Positions 55,289 to 64,000 of a stretch of DNA of 64,000 nt are shown piece after piece (the first letter of the stretch is position 1; each line of letters begins with the position of its first letter). A program made the position numbers and the translations under genes. The notes below the pieces were generated by a model. That model made no database searches, had not been told where the DNA came from, and worked only from the letters and a program-made list of their open reading frames with translations. Source of the DNA: DATAXI01 sp963756185 (lineage in GTDB: Bacteria; Verrucomicrobiota; Verrucomicrobiia; Chthoniobacterales; Chthoniobacteraceae); NCBI GenBank assembly GCA_963756185.1, contig CAVWMS010000003.1, positions 62,001 to 126,000 of the forward strand, in the 5' to 3' direction.

Positions 55289-56078
55289 TGTATGGGACGA
55301 TGTTAAAGCCGCCGGTGATGACAGACTCAAGCCTTTCGAGCGTACGATGCCGGTTCACGTAGAGCAAAGTGTTCATCAGCCGGCTGCGCCGGACGCCGCG
55401 GCTCATGACCCGTTCCTGCGCCGTGTCGATGTCGTATGGGTGGAAATATCCGACAATCGCCTCGCCCCGGCCGGCGCACGCGGCAAAGGCGCGCCGCACC
55501 AGCGGCATCGGCAGACAGCGAAAATAAGTCCCCGCGCCGATGGGCGCCAGCAGCGGGCCGATCCGCGCGACCGTGACCGGCGCCTCGATGACACCGCCGA
55601 CCACGCGCGGCGCGGCGCCGAACCCGGGCCAGCCATAGAGCGGGTTGCGCGCCGGCAGGACCGAACTCGAGTACTTGAAACCGAGCCCGGCAAGCACGCC
55701 GTGCGCCCAGGCGGTTCGCGGCGTCAGCGAGAGAATCGGCGCGCGAAAACCAGTGACCGGCCCCTTCGCGCAGGCGCGCACGGCGTCGAGGTTGCGCAGC
55801 AAATCCTCGCGCAACGACTCCGGCGTGTGCTCATCGAGCGGGCGGTGCGTGTGGGTGTGGCAGCCCAGTTCATGGCCCTCCGCGGCGATGGCTCGCACGG
55901 CATCCGGGAAACGTTCGGCGATCTCCCCCACGACGAAAAACGTGCACCGCATCTTCACCCGGCGCAGGAATTCCAGCAGCCGCTCCGCCAGCTCCGGCAG
56001 GGGCGTGCGGCGAAAACTCTCCTGCCGCTCGGCGGCGTAAAATTCCTCGAAATCGACCGAGAAAAGGAAGGTTTTCAC
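55272..56078 (-). CDS. Polysaccharide deacetylase (NodB-like)
   Basis: 268 residues. SVDFEEFY near the start, CTFFVVGEIAERFPDAVRAI, metal site GHELGCHTHTHRPL, TGFRAPILS and the late YFHPYDID. This is the family found in exopolysaccharide clusters, N-deacetylating hexosamines. It overlaps the epimerase gene by 4 bases and the GT2 gene by 17, so co-translated. Confidence 0.85.
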   Translation of the reverse strand: MKTFLFSVDFEEFYAAERQESFRRTPLPELAERLLEFLRRVKMRCTFFVVGEIAERFPDAVRAIAAEGHELGCHTHTHRPLDEHTPESLREDLLRNLDAVRACAKGPVTGFRAPILSLTPRTAWAHGVLAGLGFKYSSSVLPARNPLYGWPGFGAAPRVVGGVIEAPVTVARIGPLLAPIGAGTYFRCLPMPLVRRAFAACAGRGEAIVGYFHPYDIDTAQERVMSRGVRRSRLMNTLLYVNRHRTLERLESVITGGFNIVPYSDFLH

Positions 56079-56899
56079 TGAAACGGCCGGAAGGATGAAA
56101 TGCGGTGCGCGGCCTCGAAGTCAGGCTGCGGATTTTGAAAGACGAATCCCTTGAGGCTGTCGCTGCGGAAGGGCGGCTTCAAGCCGACGGCCTCCATCGT
56201 CGCCAGCCCAAGGAGCATCAGGCGCCATGGGATCGGGACGAATTTCGGCGTGCGCCCGTGGCGCGCGGCGATGATGGCCAGCAAATCGCGAAACGGAACG
56301 GCCTCGCCCGATGCCGCCGAGACCGGTTCTCCGGGCGGCGGACGCCTCGGGTCGCACAACGCAAATACCAGTTCCGCCAGATCCTCCTCGTGCACCGGGT
56401 ATTGCGGATAGGAACCATCGCCGATGAGCGGCACCACGGCGCTGCGCGTCACCGCCTTTTCCAGCGAGCCCATCATCCCGCCCGGACGCTCGCCATAAAC
56501 CAAGCCGGGTCGCACAACCGAGAATCCAAGCCGGCGCGCCTCCTTCTCGACGGCGAGCTTTCCGCGGCCATACAGCGAGCGGCAGCCCTCGAAGCTGCTC
56601 AGCGACGAAATGAATACGCCGCGCGGGATTCCATTGTCGCGGGCCGATTTCAGCAGACGGATGCTACCCTCGACGTTCACGCGCCAGACGTTGCGCCATT
56701 TCCTGGGCCCGAAATCCCAGGCGCAATGCACCAGCGCGTCCATGTTGCGCAAGTCGACCACCTTTTCCTCCTCGAGGCTGTATCGCTGCGGCGTGTTCCT
56801 GCCCAGCTCGAGCACATCCCAGCCATGGGCGCGAAAACATTGCGCAATCGCCGAGCCGACATAACCCGACGCGCCCGTGATGGCCACGCAATCTTTCAT
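56075..56899 (-). CDS. NAD-dependent epimerase/dehydratase family protein
   Basis: 274 residues, extended SDR. Cofactor motif VAITGASGYVGSAI, LVHCAWDFG, RVNVEGSIRLLKSA, catalytic Tyr-Lys as SLYGRGKLAVEKEA, then RPGLVYGER. Substrate probably an NDP-sugar, not decidable. ATG 56899 overlaps the GMC gene stop by 4 bases; the open frame upstream to 57349 is antisense-free but only reads the neighbouring gene out of frame and is not used. Confidence 0.85.
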   Translation of the reverse strand: MKDCVAITGASGYVGSAIAQCFRAHGWDVLELGRNTPQRYSLEEEKVVDLRNMDALVHCAWDFGPRKWRNVWRVNVEGSIRLLKSARDNGIPRGVFISSLSSFEGCRSLYGRGKLAVEKEARRLGFSVVRPGLVYGERPGGMMGSLEKAVTRSAVVPLIGDGSYPQYPVHEEDLAELVFALCDPRRPPPGEPVSAASGEAVPFRDLLAIIAARHGRTPKFVPIPWRLMLLGLATMEAVGLKPPFRSDSLKGFVFQNPQPDFEAAHRISSFRPFQ

Positions 56900-58470
56900 G
56901 CCGGGGCCTCGGTCGCGATGCGATGCGCGTTTGCCATGACGGTCAAGGTTATCGTCGTTGCCGGGATGCTGGGAAAGACCGATGCGTCGATGAAATGCGC
57001 GCCGGGCAGGCCGGAGAACTGGCCGAGCACGTCCGTCTCGAGCCGGCCGGGCGAGCGGCGCATCGGGAATGTGCCGCCCGAATGGTAACTGCGGCCCGGC
57101 TCGGCAAATTGCATCGCCGGCACTACCGGCAGGCCGCCGAGCTTCAAGCCGTTGGCCGCCAGCTTCAACCCGGTCCTGATGCCGGACCACCAGGCTTTGG
57201 GCTCGACCACGCCTTTGACTTCGAGCTTTGGCCGGCCCTGCGCGTCCCGCCCCAGCCGCAGCGTCAGTCGCGAGGAATCGTCCGAGTGCAAAAAGCATTG
57301 CAGCACCAGCAGCCGGTCGAACATCTGCGAGCGCATCCAGCGATTCCATAGCGCGAAACGGAGCGGCGTGGCCATCAGGGCGCGTTTTAGAAAGTCGCTA
57401 TAGCTGAAAACCTCGATGTGTACGAGATGCCGGCTCACGCGCGGGTCGTCAATTTCCAAAAACGCCTGCACCAGCGAGTGCAGCGGTTCGGCATCGACGC
57501 CCGGCGTGCGAAGAAAGCGGAAGAAGGGAAAGATGAAATACTGGCTGTCAAGCATCGTGACCGGCTCGTCGTAGATGCCGAGCGAATGGAGCGCCAGCCA
57601 CGCGCTGGGTAGCACCCCCGCGCCGACGAAAACGCGCCGCGCCTCGATGCGCACCGCCGCGCCCGCGGCATCGCGCGCGTGGACAATGACGCCGTCCGGC
57701 GTGGATTCCAGGCGCTCGGCGACGCATCCCTTGCGGTATTCCACCAGGTCCCTCCCCTCGCCTGTCAAAAGTCGCTGCAAGGTCTGCGCCGACGAATAAA
57801 TGAGCGAGTAAGGACACCCATAGAGGCAAAGCCCGCAATAAACGCAGCGCTCCGCCTCGACCGCGACACGCGACCGCCCAAAGTAAATGCCGGCCCCGCG
57901 CATGCGGTCACGGCGCTTGCGCAAATCGGCGAGGAACGAGGTGATTTGTCTCGACGGAGTAAGTGGCCGCTCGCCGCGCGTATAAGTGGGAAGTAATTCC
58001 TCCAATTCATCCTTCACGGCGGTCGACGGCATGAAATCGAGCACGGCGCGATAATGTTCCGCAAGGTCATCGGCGCCGATGGGCCAGTCCGCCATGTCGC
58101 GCGGATGCGACGGGAGGATTGATGCGCCCCAGACGTTGCTCAAGCCGCCGCGCGCCATCGAGTAATGGAACGGACTCGTCTCCCGGTTGGCCATTAAAGG
58201 CTCGGCAACGTCCTCGTAAGGGTACTCCGATCCGTAAGTCATTTTCGAATGGATCGCGCCGTGCCGGCTCGATTGATCTTCGCCGCGCAGCTTGTCCAGG
58301 TCGGCGGCCACCCATCCTTCCGGCTTTTGCGCGGAGAGCCGTTCGAGCACGGCCTGCCGCTCAGGTTCCAGTGTCTTGCCGGCATCGAGGATCGTGACGC
58401 GCAGACCGCGCTTCACGAGCGCCATCGCCGCGGAAATGGATGCCGGCCCCGAACCTATGACACAGTACAT
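56896..58470 (-). CDS. GMC-family oxidoreductase with ferredoxin-like Cys cluster
   Basis: 524 residues. N-terminal FAD fold YCVIGSGPASISAAMALVKR; MARGGLSNVWGASILP is the GMC substrate-loop motif; GMC C-terminal HSGGTFPMRRSP and IDASVFPSIPATTITLTVMA with the catalytic His/Asn pair region. Residues ~245-256 read CVYCGLCLYGCPYS, a CxxCxxCxxxC pattern rarely found in GMC proteins and suited to one 4Fe-4S cluster. Probably oxidises a sugar or lipid-linked alcohol. ATG 58470; overlaps the next gene by 16 bases and the epimerase gene by 4. Confidence 0.8.
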   Translation of the reverse strand: MYCVIGSGPASISAAMALVKRGLRVTILDAGKTLEPERQAVLERLSAQKPEGWVAADLDKLRGEDQSSRHGAIHSKMTYGSEYPYEDVAEPLMANRETSPFHYSMARGGLSNVWGASILPSHPRDMADWPIGADDLAEHYRAVLDFMPSTAVKDELEELLPTYTRGERPLTPSRQITSFLADLRKRRDRMRGAGIYFGRSRVAVEAERCVYCGLCLYGCPYSLIYSSAQTLQRLLTGEGRDLVEYRKGCVAERLESTPDGVIVHARDAAGAAVRIEARRVFVGAGVLPSAWLALHSLGIYDEPVTMLDSQYFIFPFFRFLRTPGVDAEPLHSLVQAFLEIDDPRVSRHLVHIEVFSYSDFLKRALMATPLRFALWNRWMRSQMFDRLLVLQCFLHSDDSSRLTLRLGRDAQGRPKLEVKGVVEPKAWWSGIRTGLKLAANGLKLGGLPVVPAMQFAEPGRSYHSGGTFPMRRSPGRLETDVLGQFSGLPGAHFIDASVFPSIPATTITLTVMANAHRIATEAPA

Positions 58471-60065
58471 AATCTCTCCGGCTTCGCCGCGCGCGGCCGG
58501 CGCACGAGCCGGCATATCCCGCCAATGGCCCAGACAATCGCCGCCACGGCGTAGATATAACATACCGGATCGTACGCGAAACGGAACCGCGCATTGGTCA
58601 CGCCAACCATCGTGGCGGTGTACCAGGTGAATAACATCGCCAGCAGCCACGCGGCCTGAATCCATCGCAACGGCGTCGGGATGAACAGCGCCGCCAGCAT
58701 CCCTGCAAACGCGAGCAGAAAGTAAACGGGAATGCCGGGAATGATGTTCTCGGCGTTGGGAATTACGCTGATGAAATCGTGCGCCCAGCGCGGCTCCGGC
58801 GCCGGGCGGTCCGGCAGTCGCACGGCGATGCTGGCCCAGCTCCAGGCCTTTTCGTATTCGGTGAACCAGCGCATAAGGTCGGGATCATAATGGTCGCGCG
58901 CGAATTGCAACAGGCCCTCTTCGTCGAGCTGCCGCCCCGTGAGCCCGACGCCCAGGACGCTGGTTTCCCCATGCAGCCGGTCGATGGCCTGCGGCTGTTT
59001 CTCGAGCAGCGCGTGGCGGCCAAAGTCCTCACCGCTGGCCCAGCCGTCGCTGGCCAGTTGAAATTTCACAAAGGGCCTAAGGAAGACATCCATGGGGCGG
59101 CGCTTGAGGATCTCGACGCACAAATCCCGCTCGATGCCGATAACCTCTTCCTTCTTTATTTTGGCATCCGGTCCCAGCTTATCCCGGGCTCTTATATATG
59201 CCTCGACCTGGTCGCTGATCTCCTTCGCGAGCAACACCAGGTCGGTCGGCGTCTCCTTTGCATCCCCGATCGTCTTGTCCCGCAACGGAATCAGGTACGG
59301 CGCCGTTCCCGGCTGCGATTGGATGTCATTCGGTGTCAATTCGAACAAGGTCGCGTAGAGAATGGAAAATGCGTGACTGCCTCCGCCATTCAAGCTGGCG
59401 GCTTCGTATGCGACCACGAGGCAAATCGCGGCGACAGCCATCGCGATCCAGCGCCGCCACAGGACGATTGGCGCGAGCGCCACGCCAAACAGCAACATCA
59501 ACTTCCCTTCCGCGCGCGTCCCGCAAATGCAGAAGAGCGAAAGCGCGAACCATGCAAACCGTCCCCATGTGGGCCGGCGCGCCCAAAGCGTCCCCAGCAA
59601 CGCGATGAAAAAGAGAAAGAAGACATAATTCGCCTCGCCCATCAAGGTATGCTCGTACCAGAGCTGCCACGGGCTGATCGCGATGAGCACCGTCGCCGGG
59701 ACGATGATCCAGCGCCACATTGGCAGCCAGAAACGGATGAGCGCCCCGGCGATCACCACCTCGGCCAGCCCCATCAAATGCTGGACGATCGGGATGAAGA
59801 GCAGCGCGGGAATGTGCAGGAAAAACGGGATCGTGAAAAAGGTGGGCGTCAGGAACGCCTTTTTGGAATCGATATAATAATGGTGCTCCGCCAGCAGCCG
59901 GTATGGCGTCACCAGAAAATCCGCGGAGTCGAACTGGATGTAGCCATACGGCATGCGGACCTCCATGAAGAGCCGCACCGCCGCGCCCGCCAGCAACGCC
60001 GGGGCGCACCAGAGAAGGAGCTCACCGAGGCGCGCATCGCGAAAAAAAGTGGTTGCTGATTTCAT
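58455..60065 (-). CDS. GT39-like membrane glycosyltransferase
   Basis: 536 residues, paralogue of the gene at 52639: YIQFDSADFLVTPYRLLAEH, then LWYEHTLMGEANYVFFLFFI, and TNARFRFAYDPVCYIYAVAA at the end. About 11 membrane segments with one large extracytoplasmic loop. ATG 60065 chosen over an upstream start (60116). Overlaps the GMC gene by 16 bases, so it heads the minus-strand surface-glycan operon. Confidence 0.75.
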   Translation of the reverse strand: MKSATTFFRDARLGELLLWCAPALLAGAAVRLFMEVRMPYGYIQFDSADFLVTPYRLLAEHHYYIDSKKAFLTPTFFTIPFFLHIPALLFIPIVQHLMGLAEVVIAGALIRFWLPMWRWIIVPATVLIAISPWQLWYEHTLMGEANYVFFLFFIALLGTLWARRPTWGRFAWFALSLFCICGTRAEGKLMLLFGVALAPIVLWRRWIAMAVAAICLVVAYEAASLNGGGSHAFSILYATLFELTPNDIQSQPGTAPYLIPLRDKTIGDAKETPTDLVLLAKEISDQVEAYIRARDKLGPDAKIKKEEVIGIERDLCVEILKRRPMDVFLRPFVKFQLASDGWASGEDFGRHALLEKQPQAIDRLHGETSVLGVGLTGRQLDEEGLLQFARDHYDPDLMRWFTEYEKAWSWASIAVRLPDRPAPEPRWAHDFISVIPNAENIIPGIPVYFLLAFAGMLAALFIPTPLRWIQAAWLLAMLFTWYTATMVGVTNARFRFAYDPVCYIYAVAAIVWAIGGICRLVRRPRAAKPERLCTVS

Positions 60066-60189
60066 CCAGACTGCGGACGGGAAAGGAAACTTCGCCTGGC
60101 TTTCCCGCGCAAGCACTTATTGCCGCCGCCCAGCGCCGCGGAGAATGGGATTGCGCGCCGCCCGCCATCGCGTAAAGGCTACAGCGTTC

Positions 60190-61845
60190 ATGCCCGCATT
60201 TGTCTCGCTCAACGGGATTCCCGCCGCCATCCGCGGGGCCATCTTCCATGCCCGCTTCCGGCAGTTGCTGCTCTGGTGCCTGCCGGCGCTCGTCCTGGGC
60301 GCCATCGCGCGCGGCTGCATCCTCTGGCATTTCCCCTACGGCTATGTTCATCCAGATTCGGCGGATTTTTTGATCACCGCGGATCAATTCCTGCGCCGGC
60401 ATCACTTTGTCCTGCACGGAAAAAAGGCCTTCCTCGCGCCCATCCTCTTTGCCCTGCCGTTGCTCTTCCGCATCCCCTCCCTGCTGGTCATCCCCTGGGC
60501 GCAACATCTCTTTGGGTTGATATTCACCCTGATGATCGGTGAATTGGTCCGGCTCTGGACCACGCTCTGGAAGGTCTGGATCATCCCCGTCACCATTCTC
60601 GCGACGCTCAACCCGGCGATGCTCTGGTATGAGCACACTCTCATCTCGGAGTTCCAATATCTTTGGTGCGTAACTGCCCTGGCGCTGGCCGGGACGGCCT
60701 GCGTCCTCCGGCCGTCGAAATGGCGGTTCGCCCTGCTGCTGGCAGCGCTCTTACTTACCGCCGGTTCGCGCCCCGAGGGCAAGTTATACGTCTGCTTTTG
60801 CGTATTGCTCATTCCACTGGTAAAATGGGGCGCGTTCAGGACGCGCATGATTTACGCCGCACTGGCGCTGCTCTTTTGCGCGGCGACCTGGTTCAGCACT
60901 CGCAACACTCAGGCCGGACTCCTCCTCTATTCAACAGTGTTACCCCTCGCCCCGGATGTGCCTAAAAGCGCCCCGGGCTTCGCTCCCTATATCGATCCGC
61001 TGCGAAAGGAGCGCGTCGCTTCCGGTCCGCTGGTCCCGCATGAACTTACCACCGCCGAGAAGGAAATTACTCCGCTCGTCCTCGCCTATCTCAAATCCAT
61101 CAACGACCGGCATACCACTTATGGGCAATTCTGCCAGCGCCTGGCCATCGAGGCGGCCCTTCACCGCCCGCTGATGCTGCCGCTTATCGCCATGAACAAG
61201 TTCCTGGTCGCCAGCACTTATCCGCCGAGCGGCGACTTCGGCGCATGGTGGATGCAGGGGAAACAGATCGAGTCCTGCACTTACAAGGATTGGATGGTCC
61301 GCCTGATGCCGCGCCTGGCCGGCGGGCGCCTTGCCAGAGAGCCGGGCGTCGCCCCGGCGCTGCAAAATGAAAAACTGGCCGGCAAGGATACTCCGCTCTT
61401 CGCCGCGTTGAAACAGGCGGTCGTCATATTTGTGAAACAGGAGTATCCGCCGCTCGGAAAGTCCGCCCAGCCGCCCGATCCCTTGCGGCCCGCCCAGGAT
61501 CCCTTTCAGGCCCTCCAGCACGCATGGGCCGCCATGACCACCGGCGCGCGCGTCGCGCAGCAGCACTATGGGGCGCGGACCGTGCCCGGCATTCCCGCCT
61601 TTTTCATCCTCGCCCTGGCGGGAATGATAGCCTCGATTTGTCGTCCCGGTCCGCTAAGGATATTTCATTTTGCCTGGGTAGTTACTCTCGCCGGAGTATT
61701 CATGGTCGTCATGCTTACTGGCGTGATGAATCCCCGTTACCGATTCATCTTCGAACCGTTCTGCCTCTTGTATATCATCGTATTGCTTGACTTGATCGCG
61801 GGCCTTTTCATCCGGCGCAAACTTCATCATGAACCAACCGCCTGA
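60190..61845 (+). CDS. GT39-like membrane glycosyltransferase
   Basis: 551 residues, third member of this family: YVHPDSADFLITADQFLRRH, LWYEHTLISEFQYLWCVTAL, MNPRYRFIFEPFCLLYIIVL. Divergent from the gene at 58455 with only 124 bases between the starts. Start ATG 60190 (an ATG at 60145 is possible). Overlaps the next gene by 17 bases. Confidence 0.75.
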   Translation: MPAFVSLNGIPAAIRGAIFHARFRQLLLWCLPALVLGAIARGCILWHFPYGYVHPDSADFLITADQFLRRHHFVLHGKKAFLAPILFALPLLFRIPSLLVIPWAQHLFGLIFTLMIGELVRLWTTLWKVWIIPVTILATLNPAMLWYEHTLISEFQYLWCVTALALAGTACVLRPSKWRFALLLAALLLTAGSRPEGKLYVCFCVLLIPLVKWGAFRTRMIYAALALLFCAATWFSTRNTQAGLLLYSTVLPLAPDVPKSAPGFAPYIDPLRKERVASGPLVPHELTTAEKEITPLVLAYLKSINDRHTTYGQFCQRLAIEAALHRPLMLPLIAMNKFLVASTYPPSGDFGAWWMQGKQIESCTYKDWMVRLMPRLAGGRLAREPGVAPALQNEKLAGKDTPLFAALKQAVVIFVKQEYPPLGKSAQPPDPLRPAQDPFQALQHAWAAMTTGARVAQQHYGARTVPGIPAFFILALAGMIASICRPGPLRIFHFAWVVTLAGVFMVVMLTGVMNPRYRFIFEPFCLLYIIVLLDLIAGLFIRRKLHHEPTA

Positions 61846-63436
61846 CTCGTCCCGCCTCCTCAAGTATGTTGCCAACGGCGGCTATCTCATCCTGGCCGCC
61901 GTCGTTCTTTGCTGGGGAGCGGGCTGGCGTTTTCATATTCCGCAGGCGCCCATGGCCGATCCCGACATTCGCGGCTACCTGGGGCCCGCGCTCATGGCGC
62001 TCGCCGGCAAGGGCTTTGTCCACATGGATGGGCGCAGCTTTCCCTATCCGGCCTTTGTCTATGTGGTTCTGCGCCTCTTCGCTGATTTTCGCGCCATCGC
62101 CGTTGTCCAGCACCTGCTCGGCGTTGCCGCGGGTATGTTTGTGCTGCTTGCGTGGAATGCAATGCTCCGCCTCGTGCCAGCGGGGGGCATCCCGAGGGAA
62201 TTGGCCCGGTATCTCGGCCTGGCGCCCGCAGCCGTCTATCTCGGCTCGGCTACTGCCATTTATTTCGAGCAACAGATACGCCCCGAGGCCCTCTTTCCAT
62301 TGCTTACGATGCTCGACATCTACGTAAGCCTTCTCTTTCTTCACGCCCGCTTTATCGAGCGCCGCCCATCCGCTCTCTGGCTTGGCGGACTCAACGTCTT
62401 CATCGCCTGCCTCATCTATTTATTGAAACCCAGCTTCGGCCTCGCCACTCTCTTCTCGACCGCGCCTGTCTGGATTTCGCTCCTTTGTCCAGGCTCTTCG
62501 CTCCGCTCCAAAGCGGCGCTCGCCGCCGCAGCCATTCTGCCGGCCTTGCTGTTTCTCTTTCTCCCCGAACATCTGCTCAAGCGCAACGACACGTGGGGCA
62601 ACCAGTTCCTTCCCGAGACGCTCTTCTCCGTCCATGCCTCGATGATCCTCGATCAAATGTCGCGCGACCTGGCTGCCAACGCCCAAACCGCCTATCCCCG
62701 CGATCTTCTCCAGTCCGCCCACGACCTGCTTCAGGCTGACTTGCAAAAGGCCAGGACCGTCGAGACCTCAAAGGAGTTTCCCACCCTCGGTTTCAATCCT
62801 GATTATCTGATGTACGACTCGTTCTGCATCGAGTTCGCCAAAATGACCAACTGGGATTCCGCATCGCTCATCAAGTTCTATGACTATGAGTATCGCCGGG
62901 CCGCCCTCGGCCATCCGGCCGCAATACTCCACAAAATCATTTTCCAAATGCGCCTTTTCTATTGTTCCAAAGTCCCCGCTTATCGGCTCGGCCAGACAAT
63001 GGCACTGGCGCAGGATTACAGTCGCATTCCCGATTTGATCACCCGCAAAATCCCGATCAGCACAAGGTATCCGCCCATCGCCGGTTATTTCCAACAGTGC
63101 GCCAATCTCGCCGCCGGAGGAGCCGTAATTGAACAACCCAGGCGCTTCACGGAATGGACGCGCCTCCTCTCGGCCCACTATCTCGACCTTCTGGTGGTCG
63201 CGCTTCTCAGCCCGCTATTGCTGATCTGCCGTCCGTTTCGCAAACATCTGCCATGGGCCGTCGCCGCCCTGTGGCTTGTCTACTCCTATAACTTTGGCAA
63301 CTGCCTCACCATTGCCATCGTGCATTCGCTCGAAGTGATACGCTATGTCCGCATCCAGCTTATCTTCACCGTATTCGCCCAGTGCTTTTCGATTTACCTG
63401 GCGTCGAGGCAATTACATCCGGCATTCGGACCATGA
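61829..63436 (+). CDS. GT39-like multi-pass membrane protein
   Basis: 535 residues, about 10 membrane segments; weaker member of the group. The first loop carries MADPDIRGYLGPALMALAGK and the second loop IYFEQQIRPEALFPLLTMLD, the equivalents of D..(D/E) and E-type donor-site residues of GT-C enzymes. Long extracytoplasmic section ~265-440. ATG overlaps the stop of the preceding gene by 17 bases, so they are coupled. Confidence 0.65.
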   Translation: MNQPPDSSRLLKYVANGGYLILAAVVLCWGAGWRFHIPQAPMADPDIRGYLGPALMALAGKGFVHMDGRSFPYPAFVYVVLRLFADFRAIAVVQHLLGVAAGMFVLLAWNAMLRLVPAGGIPRELARYLGLAPAAVYLGSATAIYFEQQIRPEALFPLLTMLDIYVSLLFLHARFIERRPSALWLGGLNVFIACLIYLLKPSFGLATLFSTAPVWISLLCPGSSLRSKAALAAAAILPALLFLFLPEHLLKRNDTWGNQFLPETLFSVHASMILDQMSRDLAANAQTAYPRDLLQSAHDLLQADLQKARTVETSKEFPTLGFNPDYLMYDSFCIEFAKMTNWDSASLIKFYDYEYRRAALGHPAAILHKIIFQMRLFYCSKVPAYRLGQTMALAQDYSRIPDLITRKIPISTRYPPIAGYFQQCANLAAGGAVIEQPRRFTEWTRLLSAHYLDLLVVALLSPLLLICRPFRKHLPWAVAALWLVYSYNFGNCLTIAIVHSLEVIRYVRIQLIFTVFAQCFSIYLASRQLHPAFGP

Positions 63437-63466
63437 TCCGGCGCAAACCCCCGCCCGAACCGACCC

Positions 63467-64000
63467 TTAACGGTCGGGATTCCGCGAAATAGGCGCCACC
63501 CAGGCATAGGCGACGAACGCTTTGTCTGATGCAGGGGACGTTTCGAGTTTCAATGTACCCGAGTACGCCGACGAAGTCTGGTCGGGCGTAATTACCAGAT
63601 TGTAAGTCCTGCCCGACGGGTCAGCCGGGTCCGCTCGAAGTTTTGCCGATATATGACCATTGGTCGACGTTACTCCAACAAACCGGATATTCGAGGCCGG
63701 GTCGACCTTAATCCTGGCCGTCTTGGCCGCCGGCTTTTCACCCACGTCCCAGATGAGCACTTGAGGCAAAATCGTAACTTCCTGCGGAATCGTGATCGAC
63801 AGCTTCAGAACCACCGGCTCGTTGCGGCCGTCGATATGGACAAGGATCGAACGGTTGAGAAGCCCCGTCATACCCTCAAATTTGACGGATACCTTAATAC
63901 TCCCCTTTTCACCCGGCTGCCAGACGTTCTTCGCAATGGATGTGGTCACGCAATCGCAACTTGGTTGCAGCGAGGCAATCGTGACCGGCTTGTCACCGGA
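63467..64000 (-). CDS. DUF1573-family protein (partial, runs off the right edge)
   Basis: The last 178 codons of a gene whose 5' part lies beyond the window. SLQPSCDCVTTSIAKNVWQP then GEKGSIKVSVKFEG match the DUF1573 core (SCDCTT...PGE.G.I.V.F), followed by a second strand-rich repeat (ILVHIDGRNEPVVLKLSITI). DUF1573 proteins are exported Ig-like proteins of unknown role. Convergent with the GT39-like gene. Confidence 0.8.
   Translation of the reverse strand, partial: SGDKPVTIASLQPSCDCVTTSIAKNVWQPGEKGSIKVSVKFEGMTGLLNRSILVHIDGRNEPVVLKLSITIPQEVTILPQVLIWDVGEKPAAKTARIKVDPASNIRFVGVTSTNGHISAKLRADPADPSGRTYNLVITPDQTSSAYSGTLKLETSPASDKAFVAYAWVAPISRNPDR

Noticed and set aside
56899..57349. Long N-terminal extension of the epimerase and similar extended frames (e.g. 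12164-15247, 35537-36865)
   Set aside because: The added parts lie inside neighbouring conserved genes in other frames; internal starts with 1-4-base overlaps are natural.

Overview
The window is a G+C-rich bacterial chromosome segment, probably from Verrucomicrobiota (soil/sediment Chthoniobacter- or Opitutus-like lineages). That is an inference from gene content: tandem GspG-like pseudopilins with short signal-less leaders, a MoxR-DUF58-BatA-DUF4175-DUF4159 operon, GH95, DUF1573, DUF7452, BspA-type repeats and fragments of Verrucomicrobia-type surface-protein modules. No rRNA, CRISPR array, plasmid or phage module was seen; one tRNA (Gly, CCC anticodon) is present.

Layout. 1-2.3 kb: transposase remnant and an AbiE-like toxin/antitoxin pair. 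2.4-8.0 kb: secreted protein, GH95 glycosidase, small protein, RNB ribonuclease, thioredoxin-like protein. 8.0-11.5 kb: repeat-rich, with A+T-richer orphan genes, copies of a short inverted-ended repeat element and a 167-bp tandem duplication around a lipoprotein that joins a degenerate metallophosphatase domain to a tetraheme domain. 11.4-21.4 kb: a tightly coupled minus-strand operon (MoxR ATPase, DUF58, two VWA-type membrane proteins, a large DUF4175-like protein, DUF4159) ending in that lipoprotein. 21.6-30.0 kb: two paralogous secreted beta-propellers, a DUF7452 triple-repeat protein, SDR/cupin/truncated sensor, SrpA-like heme protein, MFS transporter.

30.2-37.2 kb is a formate module: formate dehydrogenase alpha subunit, DUF1641 protein, OFA-family transporter, mobA, MOSC protein and fdhD, with a carbonic anhydrase fragment. 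The formate dehydrogenase gene is broken by thirteen frameshifts, all of the same +1 phase, plus one amber codon, although its protein sequence is otherwise well preserved.

37.9-44.0 kb is the most unusual region: a seven-gene minus-strand operon with its own visible promoter and Shine-Dalgarno. It encodes two small proteins, a TPR / Rossmann (SLOG-like) / degenerate nucleotide-cyclase protein, a GAF-type protein, a subtilase, another small Cys-containing protein and an ABC exporter, with most junctions overlapping by 4 or 14 bases. It looks like an uncharacterised peptide maturation-and-export or signalling system.

44-64 kb: tRNA, two pseudopilins, alpha/beta hydrolase, small membrane proteins, a sedolisin (S53) protease fused to Ig-like and leucine-rich BspA repeats, then a lipid-linked glycan/cell-surface cluster (four GT39-like membrane glycosyltransferases, a GT2, a polysaccharide deacetylase, an epimerase, a GMC oxidoreductase with a Cys cluster) and a DUF1573 protein running off the right edge.
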